Under the pieces are notes generated by a model, which was not told the DNA's origin, ran no database searches, and saw only the letters and a list, made by a program, of their open reading frames with translations. A program made the position numbers and the translations under genes. Positions 12,101 to 23,898 of a DNA stretch of 64,000 nucleotides are shown piece after piece. This DNA comes from Corydoras sp. C115 (lineage: Eukaryota > Chordata > Actinopteri > Siluriformes > Callichthyidae), in NCBI GenBank assembly GCA_019802505.1, contig JAFMOC010000312.1:195001-259000 (forward strand), given 5' to 3'. Numbering within the stretch: position 1 is the stretch's first letter; each line of letters starts with the position of its first letter.

Positions 12101-15100
12101 CAGTTATCTACGGTAATGTATAAAAAACAGGCTTTTTTTTAAGGAGAGGGACTGCTAACATGTTCCTGAATGAGACAGAGAACACTGATAATAAAAAAGT
12201 CAGCGTTCCAGATGTGTACGAGTTAACAGCTCACACCAATTCTAAAATAAGGATCAGAACTTTGGTATGTTCTTATTTCCTCTTTATATAGAAGTTAAAA
12301 AAAATCTCCACCTTCAGCAGCTACAACAGTAACATGCTGCTTCCATATGCTTCAGTGTTAATCATCTGATGATGTCATATAGAATTGTAGATCAGACATA
12401 TAACTACATTTCATTGGCCAAAATTGTAGAATTCTTTATGCAGAACATAACCCTGTGGTATTGATAACTTTACAAAAACTGGACAAACTCCAGACATGGC
12501 GCGTTGTTAGTTTAAACTTCACGGAACAAGTCTAAACCTGTGCGAGAACATTCCTGTGTGGAGATACTGCAGGAAGCTCTCACCATCTCTGCTTTAGTCT
12601 CTTCTCCTCGGTGCTGGGCTTCGTTCCGAACGATTCATTACCCTCCTGAACTTTGTTTTCCATCAGAGCTTTAAGAAATAGATTTAGACAATTAAGCAAC
12701 ATTTAAACTTTCCTTCTGCATGCGGAGTGAAGCAGGAGCTTCTGTCTGGAGTCACTTGTTCAAACTCAGGCAATCAATAAAACATGGAATTTGGAGCGAG
12801 GCGCCGTATTTTAGGAAGCCGTTAAATATTTCATGTTTGTAAAGAGATGTAAAAATAGATTCTGTTCTGAAACAAATACACATTCAACCTGAAGGAGTTG
12901 ATATCACATCCCATTCAAAGTCATCTCCCCTTTGGCTCATCTGTACGACTTCAGACTGCCTACCTGAATTTAATGATTCACTGGAGAGGCGTGTCCCAAT
13001 ACTGTGGTCAATTTATTGTATTTAATGTAGTTTAAATAAACCAATTGGAGCTTTTAATCTTCATGACTTCCATTTCAGTGAAAATCCCTTAAAAGCGAGA
13101 AGTTTCTCTGTTTGTTTCTGGTGTGACGTTCAAAATGAAACCCAGTCTTCACTCCTGCTCATAAGAGCTGTTTACCGGCAGGTGGATGAGCTGAAATTTG
13201 GATGTACACAACAAAGGAGACATTACAGTACCGGTAAGGGTCATATATTTTAATAACAGAGGTCTTACATGAGATTGCTGTTCTGTAATCCCCGGTGCGA
13301 TCATGTGCAGCTCGGACTGAAAGACACAAACACGCCGAATAGAGACGTTGTAAATTACAGATTGTGGGGAAAGTATGACAGAACGCAGGATAGGTCCATA
13401 ATTAGTACCGACCTCAGGAGTGAGCAATAACAGAAGAGTCTGATTTGTTTTGATTTCACACACACATGTGTGTAGTTGTTTATTAGGTACCGCACGGCAG
13501 CTGATGCTGATGCTGCAACTTAAGAGACACTTTAATTTGGGTACACTAGTAATATACTCCAGTTTAAACCCCAGATCATTCACAGATCAGCCGGCCCTGT
13601 CTGATGGCTGGGAGGCCGGGCTGGGGATTTCTTTGGGCTGTTTTGTTAGTGACCCCTACTGAGCAACTCCGTCCTGCAGACTTTAGACCCTGACACTGGG
13701 TTGTTAAAGTCAAAAGTACAACATTTTTTAATGCCCAAAAAGATTTACTTACATTAAATGTTGCTTAATAAATGAAGTGTTGATGGCTTAGCGTCAGGGA
13801 TCCCTGAGGTTTGAGGACTGTGATGTTCCAGACGAGACCATTCTGTAGATCAGAGCAAAGTTTGAATAAAAGCAGCCAGCGGTTCAGAGAGCCGGCTCAA
13901 CGTCAGATCACCTTCAGTCACCCTTTACCGTCTCAGAGACTTACATAATCACTCGTTCATAAATCAGGAGTCCGGAGGAGAAGCAGGACGAAATGTCTGC
14001 CCTGCATCTGATGACACAGCGGCAAATGACTTTTGATCGTGGGGCCCCTCTTCTTTAAAGTTCCACGTGTTCTGCGTTCTAAGATGCCGATCATTAATAC
14101 TTTCACTTGACGATAAACAATTTCGACACGGTGTCTATATCTCACCCGACCTTCAAAACAAAGCATACTCACTTACCGTCGCCGTTAATTCAACATCAGC
14201 AGCACTGAGCTGTTAACAGAGGGACCAGTTCGTCCCCGTCCCCGTGATTCTGTCTGAAGATCAGACGCTTACTGTAATCATCCAGTCCTATGATGTTCAG
14301 AGTGCAAGAACAACACGGCCGAGTACCGGATGTCTATGTGCTTCAGGGAGGTTTGGAACACATCGGATAAAAAAAAGAAAAAGGGTCGAGGAACAAGACA
14401 GAGGAACAACTTATTCTAATAAAGATCAAAGCAAAATATGCACAAGGTCTCGTCCCGCTCATCTCTTCTCTCTAAAGTTCCTCCTCTTGTTTAAAGATTA
14501 CAAATGAAGACATGCATGGAGCTACGTCTGTGTGCTTGTGTAGCAGATGAAGGAGGACTAAAATATCCAGCACAGGACATCAAGTTCTGGGAAAGAAAAC
14601 AAAATGTTTCATACTTTCATGTGACGTCATTCAGCTCCTGTAGGAAAACATTCACATCACACATCATCAGGTTATTGACCTGGAAAGAAGCCCATACAGA
14701 CAGAGAGAGAACCTACAAATCTCACACTAAAAGGACTTTCTCCTGATCTGTTTGCAGATCTTGCTGCATTACGCTTCAGTGAAGAGGCAGCGGATCGTGA
14801 TGGAACACATGATGCACGCTTTAAGGGTTAAATTCTGTTTTATTATTTATTTTAATAGTAAATAGGCTACATGTTTTACAGCTGGGTGTAAGAACAGCTT
14901 CAGATCACAAACACTAACTATAACAAAACAAATCCTTTATTTCCAGGTTTTTTTTTAATAGGGCTCTTAGACATTTCAGAAATAAATATCTTTTGCTTTT
15001 AATGTTTTTTAGGCTCCAGAGGAACAGTCTCCTTAAAGGTTTCCATTGTTGGATTTATGACAGAATTAAAGATTACTACATTTTAACAACATGCTATGAC

Positions 15101-15569
15101 AAAGTTTGAAAGATGACACAAGATATTACAACTTTTAAAAAAAATTAAATTACACCTTTTTATAAAAACATGACTACAAAAATTAAAAAAAGGCTTTTGC
15201 ATTCCCTGACTTCAGGTGCACTACAGACACAGAGTTATTCAGGACACAGCTGTTCATGGTTATGGTTTAAATGGTTTATAGTAAATGAAATGAATTTGTT
15301 TGAGTCACAAACTAAACTTTAATATGCAGTTATTTATCATGAACGTGGAATAAAGTCACCGTTGTCCTAAAAATAAAAGATATTGAGATTCTGATATTGG
15401 GTTCGGAGAAACAGGAGAACATGCTTCTGACGCTTAAACAAACCCTAATGATGAAACCAAACACCGATGAGAGATACACGCATTCACTCCCTTCACCACA
15501 TGGGTATAAAATCAAGCACCTAGCTGAACATTTGGAACAACTGTATGCTTTCAGTTTTGTAATAACAGT

Positions 15570-15706
15570 TTAGGGAAGGCCCATTTCTGTTTTATCATGA
15601 CTTCAGTAAGTTAGCCCCCAGCCAACATCTTGGGTATGAACTAGAAGATAGACTGAGCCGGGCCTCTCATCCAACATCGGTGTCTGACCTCACAGATTGT
15701 CTTTTT
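15570..15706 (+). repeat. Tc1-like transposon remnant
   Basis: The blocks GGGAAGGCCCATTTCTGTTT and CTCATCCAACATCGGTGTC plus CTGACCTCACAG match the degraded 3' part of a widespread fish Tc1-like repeat. A second copy with the same blocks lies at 54041-54125. It is too decayed to encode anything. Confidence 0.6.
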
Positions 15707-16244
15707 GACACACCCATGTTCTCTCTCTCTCTTTCTCTTGTAGGTTACCGAGTGACACTACAACATTACACCGGGATGTGAGGGACCGTTCGAATGGAGG
15801 TGGAGCAAACAGGTGGAGTGAGTGGAAAGTGGAGTGTTTGCATTCAAACTGATGATGAATTTAAGCCTTAATTCCTTGGAATGTTTTCCTTCTGTTCAAG
15901 CGCTTTAGTTCCGAGTAAACACAGGCAAATAGGGGACGTGTCCTTTGGCACCTATAAGACTTCCTAATTCTCCGTTAAGTGCTTACGGATGAGACGCAAA
16001 AGACTTCATTTATACCACGAGTGTTGGACTGTGAATGAAATTAACTAGCTTTCTAGATAACGCACACCAACACACACCTACTGTTGAACAATGTAGCACC
16101 AACTAAACTCACCACTCTGTCAGGTTAAAGAGGACTCGCGGCTCAGACGAAAGAAAAAGAGTGCTAAAGTCTTAGAAAGTTCAAAAAGTTATCAGATCCG
16201 CTGAGCTTCAGTATTCTCCAGTTTTCTTGTTTGCCGCATCATCA

Positions 16245-19200
16245 TCAGTTGCGAGTGGATTTCACAGCCTTCACCGTCCTGTTGTTAATAAAATCCGCTT
16301 TCCTGTAGCCGGCCTGCAAGAGACGAGAATGATTATTTTGCTATTTGTTAAAATTTTTGATAAATAAAACTCAACATATTTCTTCCTTAATGATAAGTTT
16401 TTACCTTAACAACCCACTAGAGGGCCACTGTCTATACTTTTATGTTAAAACGTCCTGCTTTCATCATTGTATCCAGACTGAAGGTTTATTTTATGATTTA
16501 CCAAAAATGTAATTAAATTTAAATAAAAAATACACATAAAACACTGCATTTATGTACAAAAATTGCCCAAAAGCGGCGCAATGCTGTCAGACGCTCAGAT
16601 CAAAATGCCATATTTATTAATAGCCGCTTGATGGCAGTGTTTCCCCCATTTCATTGTTTTGCTGAACTTTCAAAGCTGCTTTGAGAGAACGCATTAGACA
16701 CAATATCATTAACTTATTATCATCTAATAGAATTATTTCTACTGACCTTTTTATAGGTACCATGAAGCTCAGAATGCCTCCATAAAGTGTGCAACAGGAG
16801 ACTGGCTGCCTGTCCAGCTCTTATGGATCCAAATCTACATGAAACCAAGAGGGAAAAAAGGGTGAGACTAGATTTATTCTGCATTCATTAAAATAACAGG
16901 CGTCTCGAACCCTGGGCTACCTGTCTTTGCTGCTGAGCTTGATGATTCTGGGCAGCACACCCTGATTGAAAATGGAGTGAGCGTTCTGTACGGACGCCTG
17001 GCTCAGGTTGTTGAGGATCTGACAGACCGACGTGGCCTCGGCACGCTGCGATGCATTCATGTCTGAAGTGGGAAGGAGAGCAACCAGATCCGGCAACGTC
17101 TGTTCAACTAGAGAAGGTAAAGATATCATAAGGTCACAACTGAGCATTTCACTTGGATTGCACTGGTGACTGAAATAACAACAGCAGCCAAACTCCTTCT
17201 CTCAGACCCCTGTCACAGTGGTGATCGGTGCCGCTGCATAAATCTAGCTGCCCGTCTGAGTATTCATTTATAAAGTAGATGAGGTGCTCACTGATGTCCG
17301 GGTGAAGTTCCCTGTAGCGGGAGATGTTCTTCAGGAGACCCACTGATGTTTGCTTCACGTCTTCCTCAGCCTCCTGCAGCATCTTTTTCACCTGAAGCAT
17401 TCCTCCCTCTCTCTGCACAATAGTGTTGGCTATGGCCTGCGAGATCTAAAATGCAAATCAATCGTGTTGAGCTTCTCAAAATTGTATTTAGTCAAAAAGT
17501 CCACACACCGAGGTTCATCAGTGACCGAAAACATTTGTAATATGAATATACATCAGATCTACATCATATTTACCCCCGTGGTTCCCGCGGTGAGGTTCTG
17601 CATCGCTCCTATGGCGGCCTCCTGAGTGAGCTGCCGATTGCTTGTGGCGAGGAGAGACAGGTACATGCGGATGATGATGCTGCTCCACAGCCACTCCACG
17701 CCCTGAGGGTTGGGTTTCTCCTCCAGCATGGGACAGTTCAGTTCGGAGGTCTAAGATGAGATAAGATAAGATGAGAAAAGATAAGATGAGATAAACCTTT
17801 ATTTGTCCCACAATCGGGAAATTCACATTTCTCAGCAGCAGATACAGAGGAGGGTGAAAAGGTATCCAGTCATTAGAGGGGATTTAAACTAGGAAAATTT
17901 TGAAATAGAGTTAGGAATCTATATATACACAAGATAAAAATCTAATTTTCTAATTTTAGTTATTTACAGTCCTACAGGAATGAAATGAATCAAATATTGT
18001 ACATGTGGTGTCTGATTAAGCAGCAGACAGTTATTACATGCAGATGATTTAGAAGAGAGAGATTTCGTTATGCCAGATAATTAAAAGAAGTCTGGTTAAC
18101 AAATCGTGTTCAAACTGCATTCAACTAGGGGTGTCTTCAACTAAGGATTTTCATAGTCGAATCTGATTCGTCAGATTTTCCCTATAGTCGACTGATGGTC
18201 GAATCAGTTAAAATTTCACCACAAGATGGCGCTATAAGCGTGGTTTTTAAAAAAGATTTTTTTTATATTTTACTTGCTTTTCTAACAAAAGAAAACCTTT
18301 TTTTTGTTTTTAGTTTTTATTTTTCTAGAAATTAGGATGATTTTATTTGACAAAAGGCTATATATATATATATAACGAAAACAAAGACATTTCATGTAAA
18401 AACTAATGCTTAGCAGCAGCCATGGGCGCCCCCATGTGGTCAAAATGGTACATTCGACTATGAGGTTCATAGTCGACTATGGTTCTCCGAATCGAATCGT
18501 GGAATCAGCGAATATTGCAGCTCACCCCTACATTCAACATACCACATCACATCGTGTTTGAGTTAAAGATCCTCTTACATCTTCTGTCTGAGTGAGTTTG
18601 TTGTTCCTCATGATCAGGCATCCGGGTCTCTGCGTGTCCACAGCGGCATTCTGTCTGGATTCCTGCAGTCTGGGTTTGCAGTTCTCAGGAATCTCCATCT
18701 CAAATTGATAGGTGAGGTTGTGCAGGATGCACACGCAGTTTTCCAAAGCCTGCAACGCAGAAATCACGACAAACAATTCGATATCCAAACAGAACACGGA
18801 CGTCACAGAGAACCAGCCTTTATAGTTGACTGTAGCCAGAATTAAACGACATTATAAATACCTGATCGTCGGGTTTATAGTCTGCGACGGTTCCACGAAC
18901 GTAATACACGAGGGAGTCGATGAGGTTCTCACATTCCCTCATGGCCTTGCGACCGTTCGGTCCAGCTGAACTCACGTTTCTAAAAAAAAAACAAAACAAA
19001 AAAAAAAACGTTCCTCTATTTTTACATTCTGTCAGCAGTAATTACATCTGCCGACCTCCAGAGAGCAGGTTTTTAACGTACCGTAAGCAGCCTGTAGCAT
19101 TTAGGAAAACCTCAGAATCTGAGAGCAGGTCCAGTTTGGGGTTCTCACCTTCGAAGATCCCCGAGCAGGGAACAAGAACATTGGCAGTTAGAGGCTTCAC

Positions 19201-22120
19201 TGCCTCTCGGCCCAACTGCTCCTTCAGCATGTCATGAGAGGACAAGGTCCAGACCAAGCCTAAAAACATGGAAAGAAAGGCATTACTAAAAATAAATAAC
19301 TAAATAATAGATAAAAATGCTAAAAAGGAAACATCGGAGGAAATGAGCGACGTACCTGTGAGCTGCCGACGGGTGTCTATGTCATGACACCTGTTAAGCA
19401 AACGCAGAATTACAGAGACACCCTCGCAGTCTTTCACCTCCATCTTGTTCTCGTTGTTCTCATACAGAACGTTTCTCAACGCACTGGCTGCTGATCGCTG
19501 CACCTCCTCACTGTCCGAATCCAGGAGCTTCAAGAGCTTCGAAATTCCTTTCAGGGCCAACATCTATAAAGGGGAGGGATTATATCAGAATATAATGTCC
19601 AATCAAGAACAATAACACGGGCTATTGGGAATTTCATTCATTCATTCATTATCTTCCGCTTTATCCTATATATTAGGGTCGCGCGGGGGGTTCCCCATGC
19701 CCATCCAGGGGAGAACGTTTCGGGCGCTGGGCAGATAGACCCAGGACAGGGGGACAATCTATCGCTGGGCACACACTCACTCACACAGACACACTCTATA
19801 TGGGGCAATTTGGAGAACTCAATTGACTTGATCCATGTTTTTGGATTGTGGGAGGAAACCGGAGAACCCGGAGGAAACCCACGCGGACACGGGAAGGACA
19901 TGGAAACTCATGGAACCGGGAATCCCTAGCGCTGAGAGGAGAACATGCTAAACCACTAAGCCATCGTGCCACCACCTATTGAGAATTTATTTTAATATAC
20001 TAAAATATTCACTATGGGCGGCACGGTGGCTTAGTGGTTTACCACGTTCTCCTCTCAGTGCTAGGGATTCCCGGTTCGAATACCCATCTGGGTGGAGTTT
20101 CCATGTTCTCCCCGTGTCTGCGTGGGTTTCCTCCAGGTTCTCCGGTTTCCTCCCACTGTCCAAGAACATGGATCAAGTCAATTGAATTCTCAAAATTGCC
20201 CCATATAGAGTGTGTGTGTGTGAGTGAGTGTGTGCCCAGCGATGGATTGGCGCCCTGTCCTGAGTCTATCTGCCCAGCGCCCGAGACGTTCTCCCCTGGA
20301 TGGGCATGGGGAACCCCACCGCAACCCTAATAGAGGATCAAGCGGGAGATAATGAATGAATGAAAATATTCACTGTAATGTCACAGAACTAATGATTTGA
20401 TTTGAACCTACGCAGAACGCTGATCATAACTCCATCCAACACCTTGGGGTCAAACTGGAATGTCTTTAAATTACCGTTTTTTTGGCCCCTGCGTTTGTGA
20501 AGCACTGATTCTGGATGAAGTTAGTGGCACTGATCTGCTTGTCTATGTCCCCGTCGGTGAGGTGATGCACAGCCATCCTCAGAGTCATCTCGCTGCTGTT
20601 GTTCTGCCGTCTTTTGCTGTTTCACAGACAAGACATCGATTGTTCACGTTTCGTTTGCCAAGCAGTTCATTAAGGTTATAAATCAAACCATTGCTCATTT
20701 ATCGACAGACTAAAACAAACCGAGGTGTTCCCTCAGGTCTTACTTGATGGTGTTCAGAGCTGTATCGTGCTCTTTGGCCACCCGGATCCTGTGTGGTTGC
20801 ATGCTGGCCAGAGAAGGAGCCTGAGAAGGTCTTCTGGATGTCTCTGATTTTTCCCAAACAAGAGCAGGCACGTTCTGAGTGCCCCACACCCCCTCTTCCT
20901 GTTGACTGAACGCTCTTTGTAGGTTCTGATTCTCCAAGAACGTCACCTCGCACTCGGATTTCACAGGGGTCATGCGTGAGCCGTTGAGAAGGAAGACATC
21001 GTCTGGATTTTCCTGGTAGAACATCTTGCCGGGCAGCTGAAGCGTCTTGGAATAATTGGAGGCAAACTGAGCGTTTCGCAGAACCTCTGAGCAGACGGAG
21101 TGCTGCAGCGGGAAGGTGCCGTGGAGACGGTCGGCTGAGGACACCGACCGGATCAGAGGAAGAGTAAATCCTGCAGAACCCCATCCATAACCGTTTCCCG
21201 ATGAAGCGTATCGATACATCCCATAGCCTCCATTTGCATGAGGAACGCCCGAGCTCGGCCAATGAGAAACGTCCATCCTCCTCACTGATTGGTAGAGTCC
21301 AGATACGTCATTGTTGTCAAATGCTGGAATGACCTAGAGTACAAAAAAAAATCGGGATGTTGTATGTTACAGTGTGTGACATCTCCATCATGAACATAGA
21401 CTCACGAAGCTGTACCTTCACTGGGCCGTTTCTAAACGTTGAAGAACTTGAGAGCTGACTGATGGAGACGCTGCCTGCAAGACACAAAAACAAACTTTTG
21501 TAAACCTCTACAGACATTCATTCATTCATTATCTTCCGCTTTATCCTCCATTAGGGTCGCGGTGGGGTTCCCCATGCCCATCCAGAGGAGAACGTCTCGG
21601 GCGCTGGGCAGATACACCCAGGACAGGGCGCCAATCCATAGCTGGGCACAAAGTCACTCACACAGACACACTTTAAATGGGGCAATTTTTGAGAATTCAA
21701 TTGACTTGATCCATGTTTTTGGACTGTGGGAGGAAACCGGAGAACCCGGAGGAAACCCACGCAGACACGGGGAGAACATGGAAACTCCACCCAGATAGGG
21801 ATTCGAACTGGGAATCCCTAGCGCTGAAAGGCGAACGTGCCGACCACTGAGCCACCGTGCCGCCCCTCTACAGACAAACGGGGTAATTCTCAGAGTGTTC
21901 AGCGTTAAATTACATTATGCCACTGGATGGTTGGTGTCAGAGAACGGGGTCAGCCATGACACAGCATCAAGGAATGAGGTTTAAGAGCCTCGATCAGGGG
22001 TCACACTGTGACTTTATGGTGGAATATGTAATAAAGTGGCCCATGAGTATAAATATGTCTCGCAAGTGATCCTCTAAATTAGGTGTGGTGGCCCTGCCCT
22101 AAGTGTTCAAACCCCAGCTA

Positions 22121-22158
<38 letters not shown>

Positions 22159-23845
22159 AGGTGTTCATCACACAGGTTTGTCTATACACGCCATGCCTTG
22201 ATGAAAGGACATTTCTCCAGAGACCACAGGAAGCAACTTGTTGATGCTCATCAGGTTGAACAGGATTACAATTTGAGTTTGGGTTCCACCACCGTCTGTA
22301 AGACCGACAACGTAAAACCTCACGACGATTCACACCGTCTCCTAAAATCAACACGGGCAAAAAATCAACATCTAAACTGCAGGTAAGGTCAGGACCGTCT
22401 TCCATTGTGTTTTTACAGTTTGTCTCTTTAATTTAAATAAAGTAATTTTCTTACTTTCAGCCAAACAAACCTAACCTTCTCTCTGTCATGTCTGCGGTGT
22501 TCAGCGTTCTGTGTGCATCACAGAGAGAACAACTGATCTGAAAACACGACCAGAACGTGGCCTTGATCAGCAAACAGAGGCGGTGCGATTATCAAGGAAA
22601 TTGATAATTCATCCTAACAGAGAGAATCGTCTGTAGATCTGCTGACCTTACGGGTCAGTTCATTATTCATTCATTCATTATCTTCCGCTTTATCCTATAT
22701 TAGGGTGGCGGGGGGTTCCCCACGCCCATCCAGGGGAGAAAGTTTTGGGCGCTGGGTAGATACACCCAGGACAGGACACCAATCTATCGCTGGGCACACA
22801 CTCACACACACAGACACACACACTCTATATGGGGCAATTTGGAGAGCTCAATTGACTTGATCCATGTTTTTTGGACTGTGGGAGGAAACTGGAGAACCCG
22901 GAGGAAACCCACGCGGACACGGGGAGAACATGGAAACTCCACCCAAATGGGGATTCGAACCGGGAATCCCTAGCACTGAGGGAGAACGTGCTAAACCACT
23001 AAGCCACCGTGCCGCCCCCAGTTAATTATGAGATAATATATTAATGAATTGTTCTTTAGATTAATCTGTGTCTTTGTGTAGGAAACCTGGTCACAGTGAG
23101 AACGTCAGGATGCAGAATGTTGTCGTCTCATCTGCGCTGTTATCCATCAACTGAAGAATAAACGTATAGATGGATTCTTTAAGTAACCAATCACAGCAGG
23201 CTGTCTGTCTGTCTGTCTGTCTGTATCACTATATTTGCTCAACGATTCATCCTAAACATTTTTTATTTCTTTCAATTAATTAATCAGTTAATCAACTAAT
23301 ATCTTAACTGGTTATCACCAAAAATATCCCCAAAACGGTCACTAATAATGTCCCAATAGTTCTAACTTTCTGCTTTCTGTCTGTGTATCTATATTTTTCA
23401 TCTTTAATTCCAGTGTTTCATTTGAACACTTTGATTAATAAATACACCAGATAACTTTTTTATATATATTAATTTGTTTTCCCTATTCATCCATGAATCT
23501 ATAAATCGCTCTCTCTTCCTGTTGTCGTGTTAATCTCTGTGTCGTCGTGTCGCAGCCTGTAATCGGTGTTATTCTGTATTTACAGATGAATTAATCCTCT
23601 CTCTCTCTCTCTCATTGCGGGCTGTTGTTTTGCTCTTTACCTTTCAGTGTGGGCCTCTTTGCTTTGCGGGACAGGGTCAGCTGTTGCACTTGCTGCTCCA
23701 CTCTTGTTCGTCGCTCTTTCTGGTCACTGTTGTCCGGTCGGGTCAGGCGCTCTTCGGACGGCAGAGCTAAACTCGTATCATCAGAGTTGAACTGCTGCTC
23801 GACCGGCATCACCGTCCTCACAAACATGGACTCGTCGGCCGCCAT
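16245..23845 (-). CDS. pkp2: plakophilin 2, desmosomal armadillo-repeat protein
   Basis: Thirteen coding exons, 781 aa, all phases closing: 23845-23641, 21474-21416, 21333-20744, 20616-20475, 19563-19356, 19259-19082, 18979-18862, 18749-18579, 17750-17574, 17445-17292, 17107-16921, 16834-16747, 16313-16245. The head (residues 1 to about 290) contains TSLALPSEERL, the conserved plakophilin N-terminal motif. Armadillo repeats fill about 290-760. Exon 7 (NVSSAGPNGRKAM, then YYVRGTVADYKPDD) and exon 8 (ENCVCILHNLTY) fit PKP2 better than PKP1 or PKP3. The C-terminal exon ends DFINNRTVKAVKSTRN. PKP2 links desmoplakin and desmosomal cadherins at cell junctions, notably in heart and epithelia, and also occurs in the nucleus. 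The head is shorter than the mammalian one (human 837-881 aa). It is divergent with dennd5b. Confidence 0.95.
17751..17930 (-). repeat. interspersed repeat with (GATAA)n tail abutting pkp2 exon 9
   Basis: On the plus strand the block starts with degenerate AGATAAGATGAGAT units, then continues CCTTTATTTGTCCCACAATC and GGGAAATTCACATTTCTCAG. This resembles a common fish repeat whose class I cannot fix. On the minus strand the pyrimidine-rich tail runs directly into the TTAG acceptor of pkp2 exon 9. Confidence 0.7.
18126..18530. mobile_element. hAT-type MITE (405 bp) in pkp2 intron 8
   Basis: The termini are TAGGGGTG and CACCCCTA, an 8-bp inverted repeat. They are flanked on both sides by the same 8-bp target duplication, CATTCAAC, at 18118-18125 and 18531-18538. 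Subterminal palindromic blocks (TCATAGTCGAATC, GTTCATAGTCGACTATGG) are present. There is no transposase frame. An 8-bp duplication with a GGGGTG-type end is the hAT superfamily signature, so this is a non-autonomous hAT element. Confidence 0.85.
19635..19975 (-). repeat. tRNA-derived SINE, copy B (pkp2 intron 4)
   Basis: A near full-length copy, antisense to plus, with an (ATTC)n tail at the left. It is flanked by a 13-bp target duplication, CTATTGGGAATTT at 19622-19634 and CTATTGAGAATTT at 19976-19988, differing at one base. Copy C begins 38 bp further on in the opposite orientation. Confidence 0.9.
20014..20362 (+). repeat. tRNA-derived SINE, copy C (pkp2 intron 4)
   Basis: A full-length copy on the plus strand with a GGGCGGCACGGTGGCTTAG head, box B GGTTCGAATACC and a (GAAT)n tail. 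It is flanked by a perfect 12-bp duplication, AAAATATTCACT, at 20002-20013 and 20363-20374. It is head-to-head with copy B. Confidence 0.92.
21517..21864 (-). repeat. tRNA-derived SINE, copy D (pkp2 intron 1)
   Basis: A full-length copy flanked by a perfect 12-bp target duplication, CCTCTACAGACA, at 21505-21516 and 21865-21876. It lies only about 40 bp upstream (in gene sense) of the pkp2 exon 2 acceptor, so it displaced the original upstream intron sequence, possibly including the branch-point region. Confidence 0.9.
22667..23018 (-). repeat. tRNA-derived SINE, copy E (pkp2 intron 1)
   Basis: A full-length copy with an 11-bp target duplication, CAGTTCATTAT at 22656-22666 and CAGTTAATTAT at 23019-23029, one mismatch. 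It has the same orientation as copy D. Confidence 0.88.
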
Positions 23846-23849
23846 CTCA

Positions 23850-23898
<49 letters not shown>

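Larger units (their letters stand above)
8401..16244. other. gene-poor intergenic region between nudt4 and pkp2
   Basis: No exon could be supported here. The region lies upstream of nudt4 and downstream of pkp2; part of the right end (from about 14,930 up) is probably pkp2 3'UTR. A minus-strand AATAAA (TTTATT at 14936-14941) is one candidate cleavage signal. Otherwise it holds the LTR-like repeat at 8880, a (TG)n run at 8701-8750, and several decayed DNA-transposon fragments with the 'acttttgtccata' or 'gacctcacag' signatures, near 11160, 13000 and 15570-15706. Confidence 0.5.

Noticed and set aside
13149..13583. 144-codon minus-strand frame in the intergenic region
   Set aside because: No domain, no homologue I recognise, and no flanking exons; the composition is like surrounding non-coding DNA.
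17518..17826. 102-codon minus-strand frame overlapping pkp2 exon 9
   Set aside because: It is out of frame; the pkp2 frame (NPQGVEWLWSSIIIRMYLSL) fits the family and closes in phase with exons 8 and 10.
20014..20100. tRNA genes at SINE heads
   Set aside because: The box A and B-like motifs are SINE promoters; no cloverleaf with anticodon arm and acceptor stem could be drawn.
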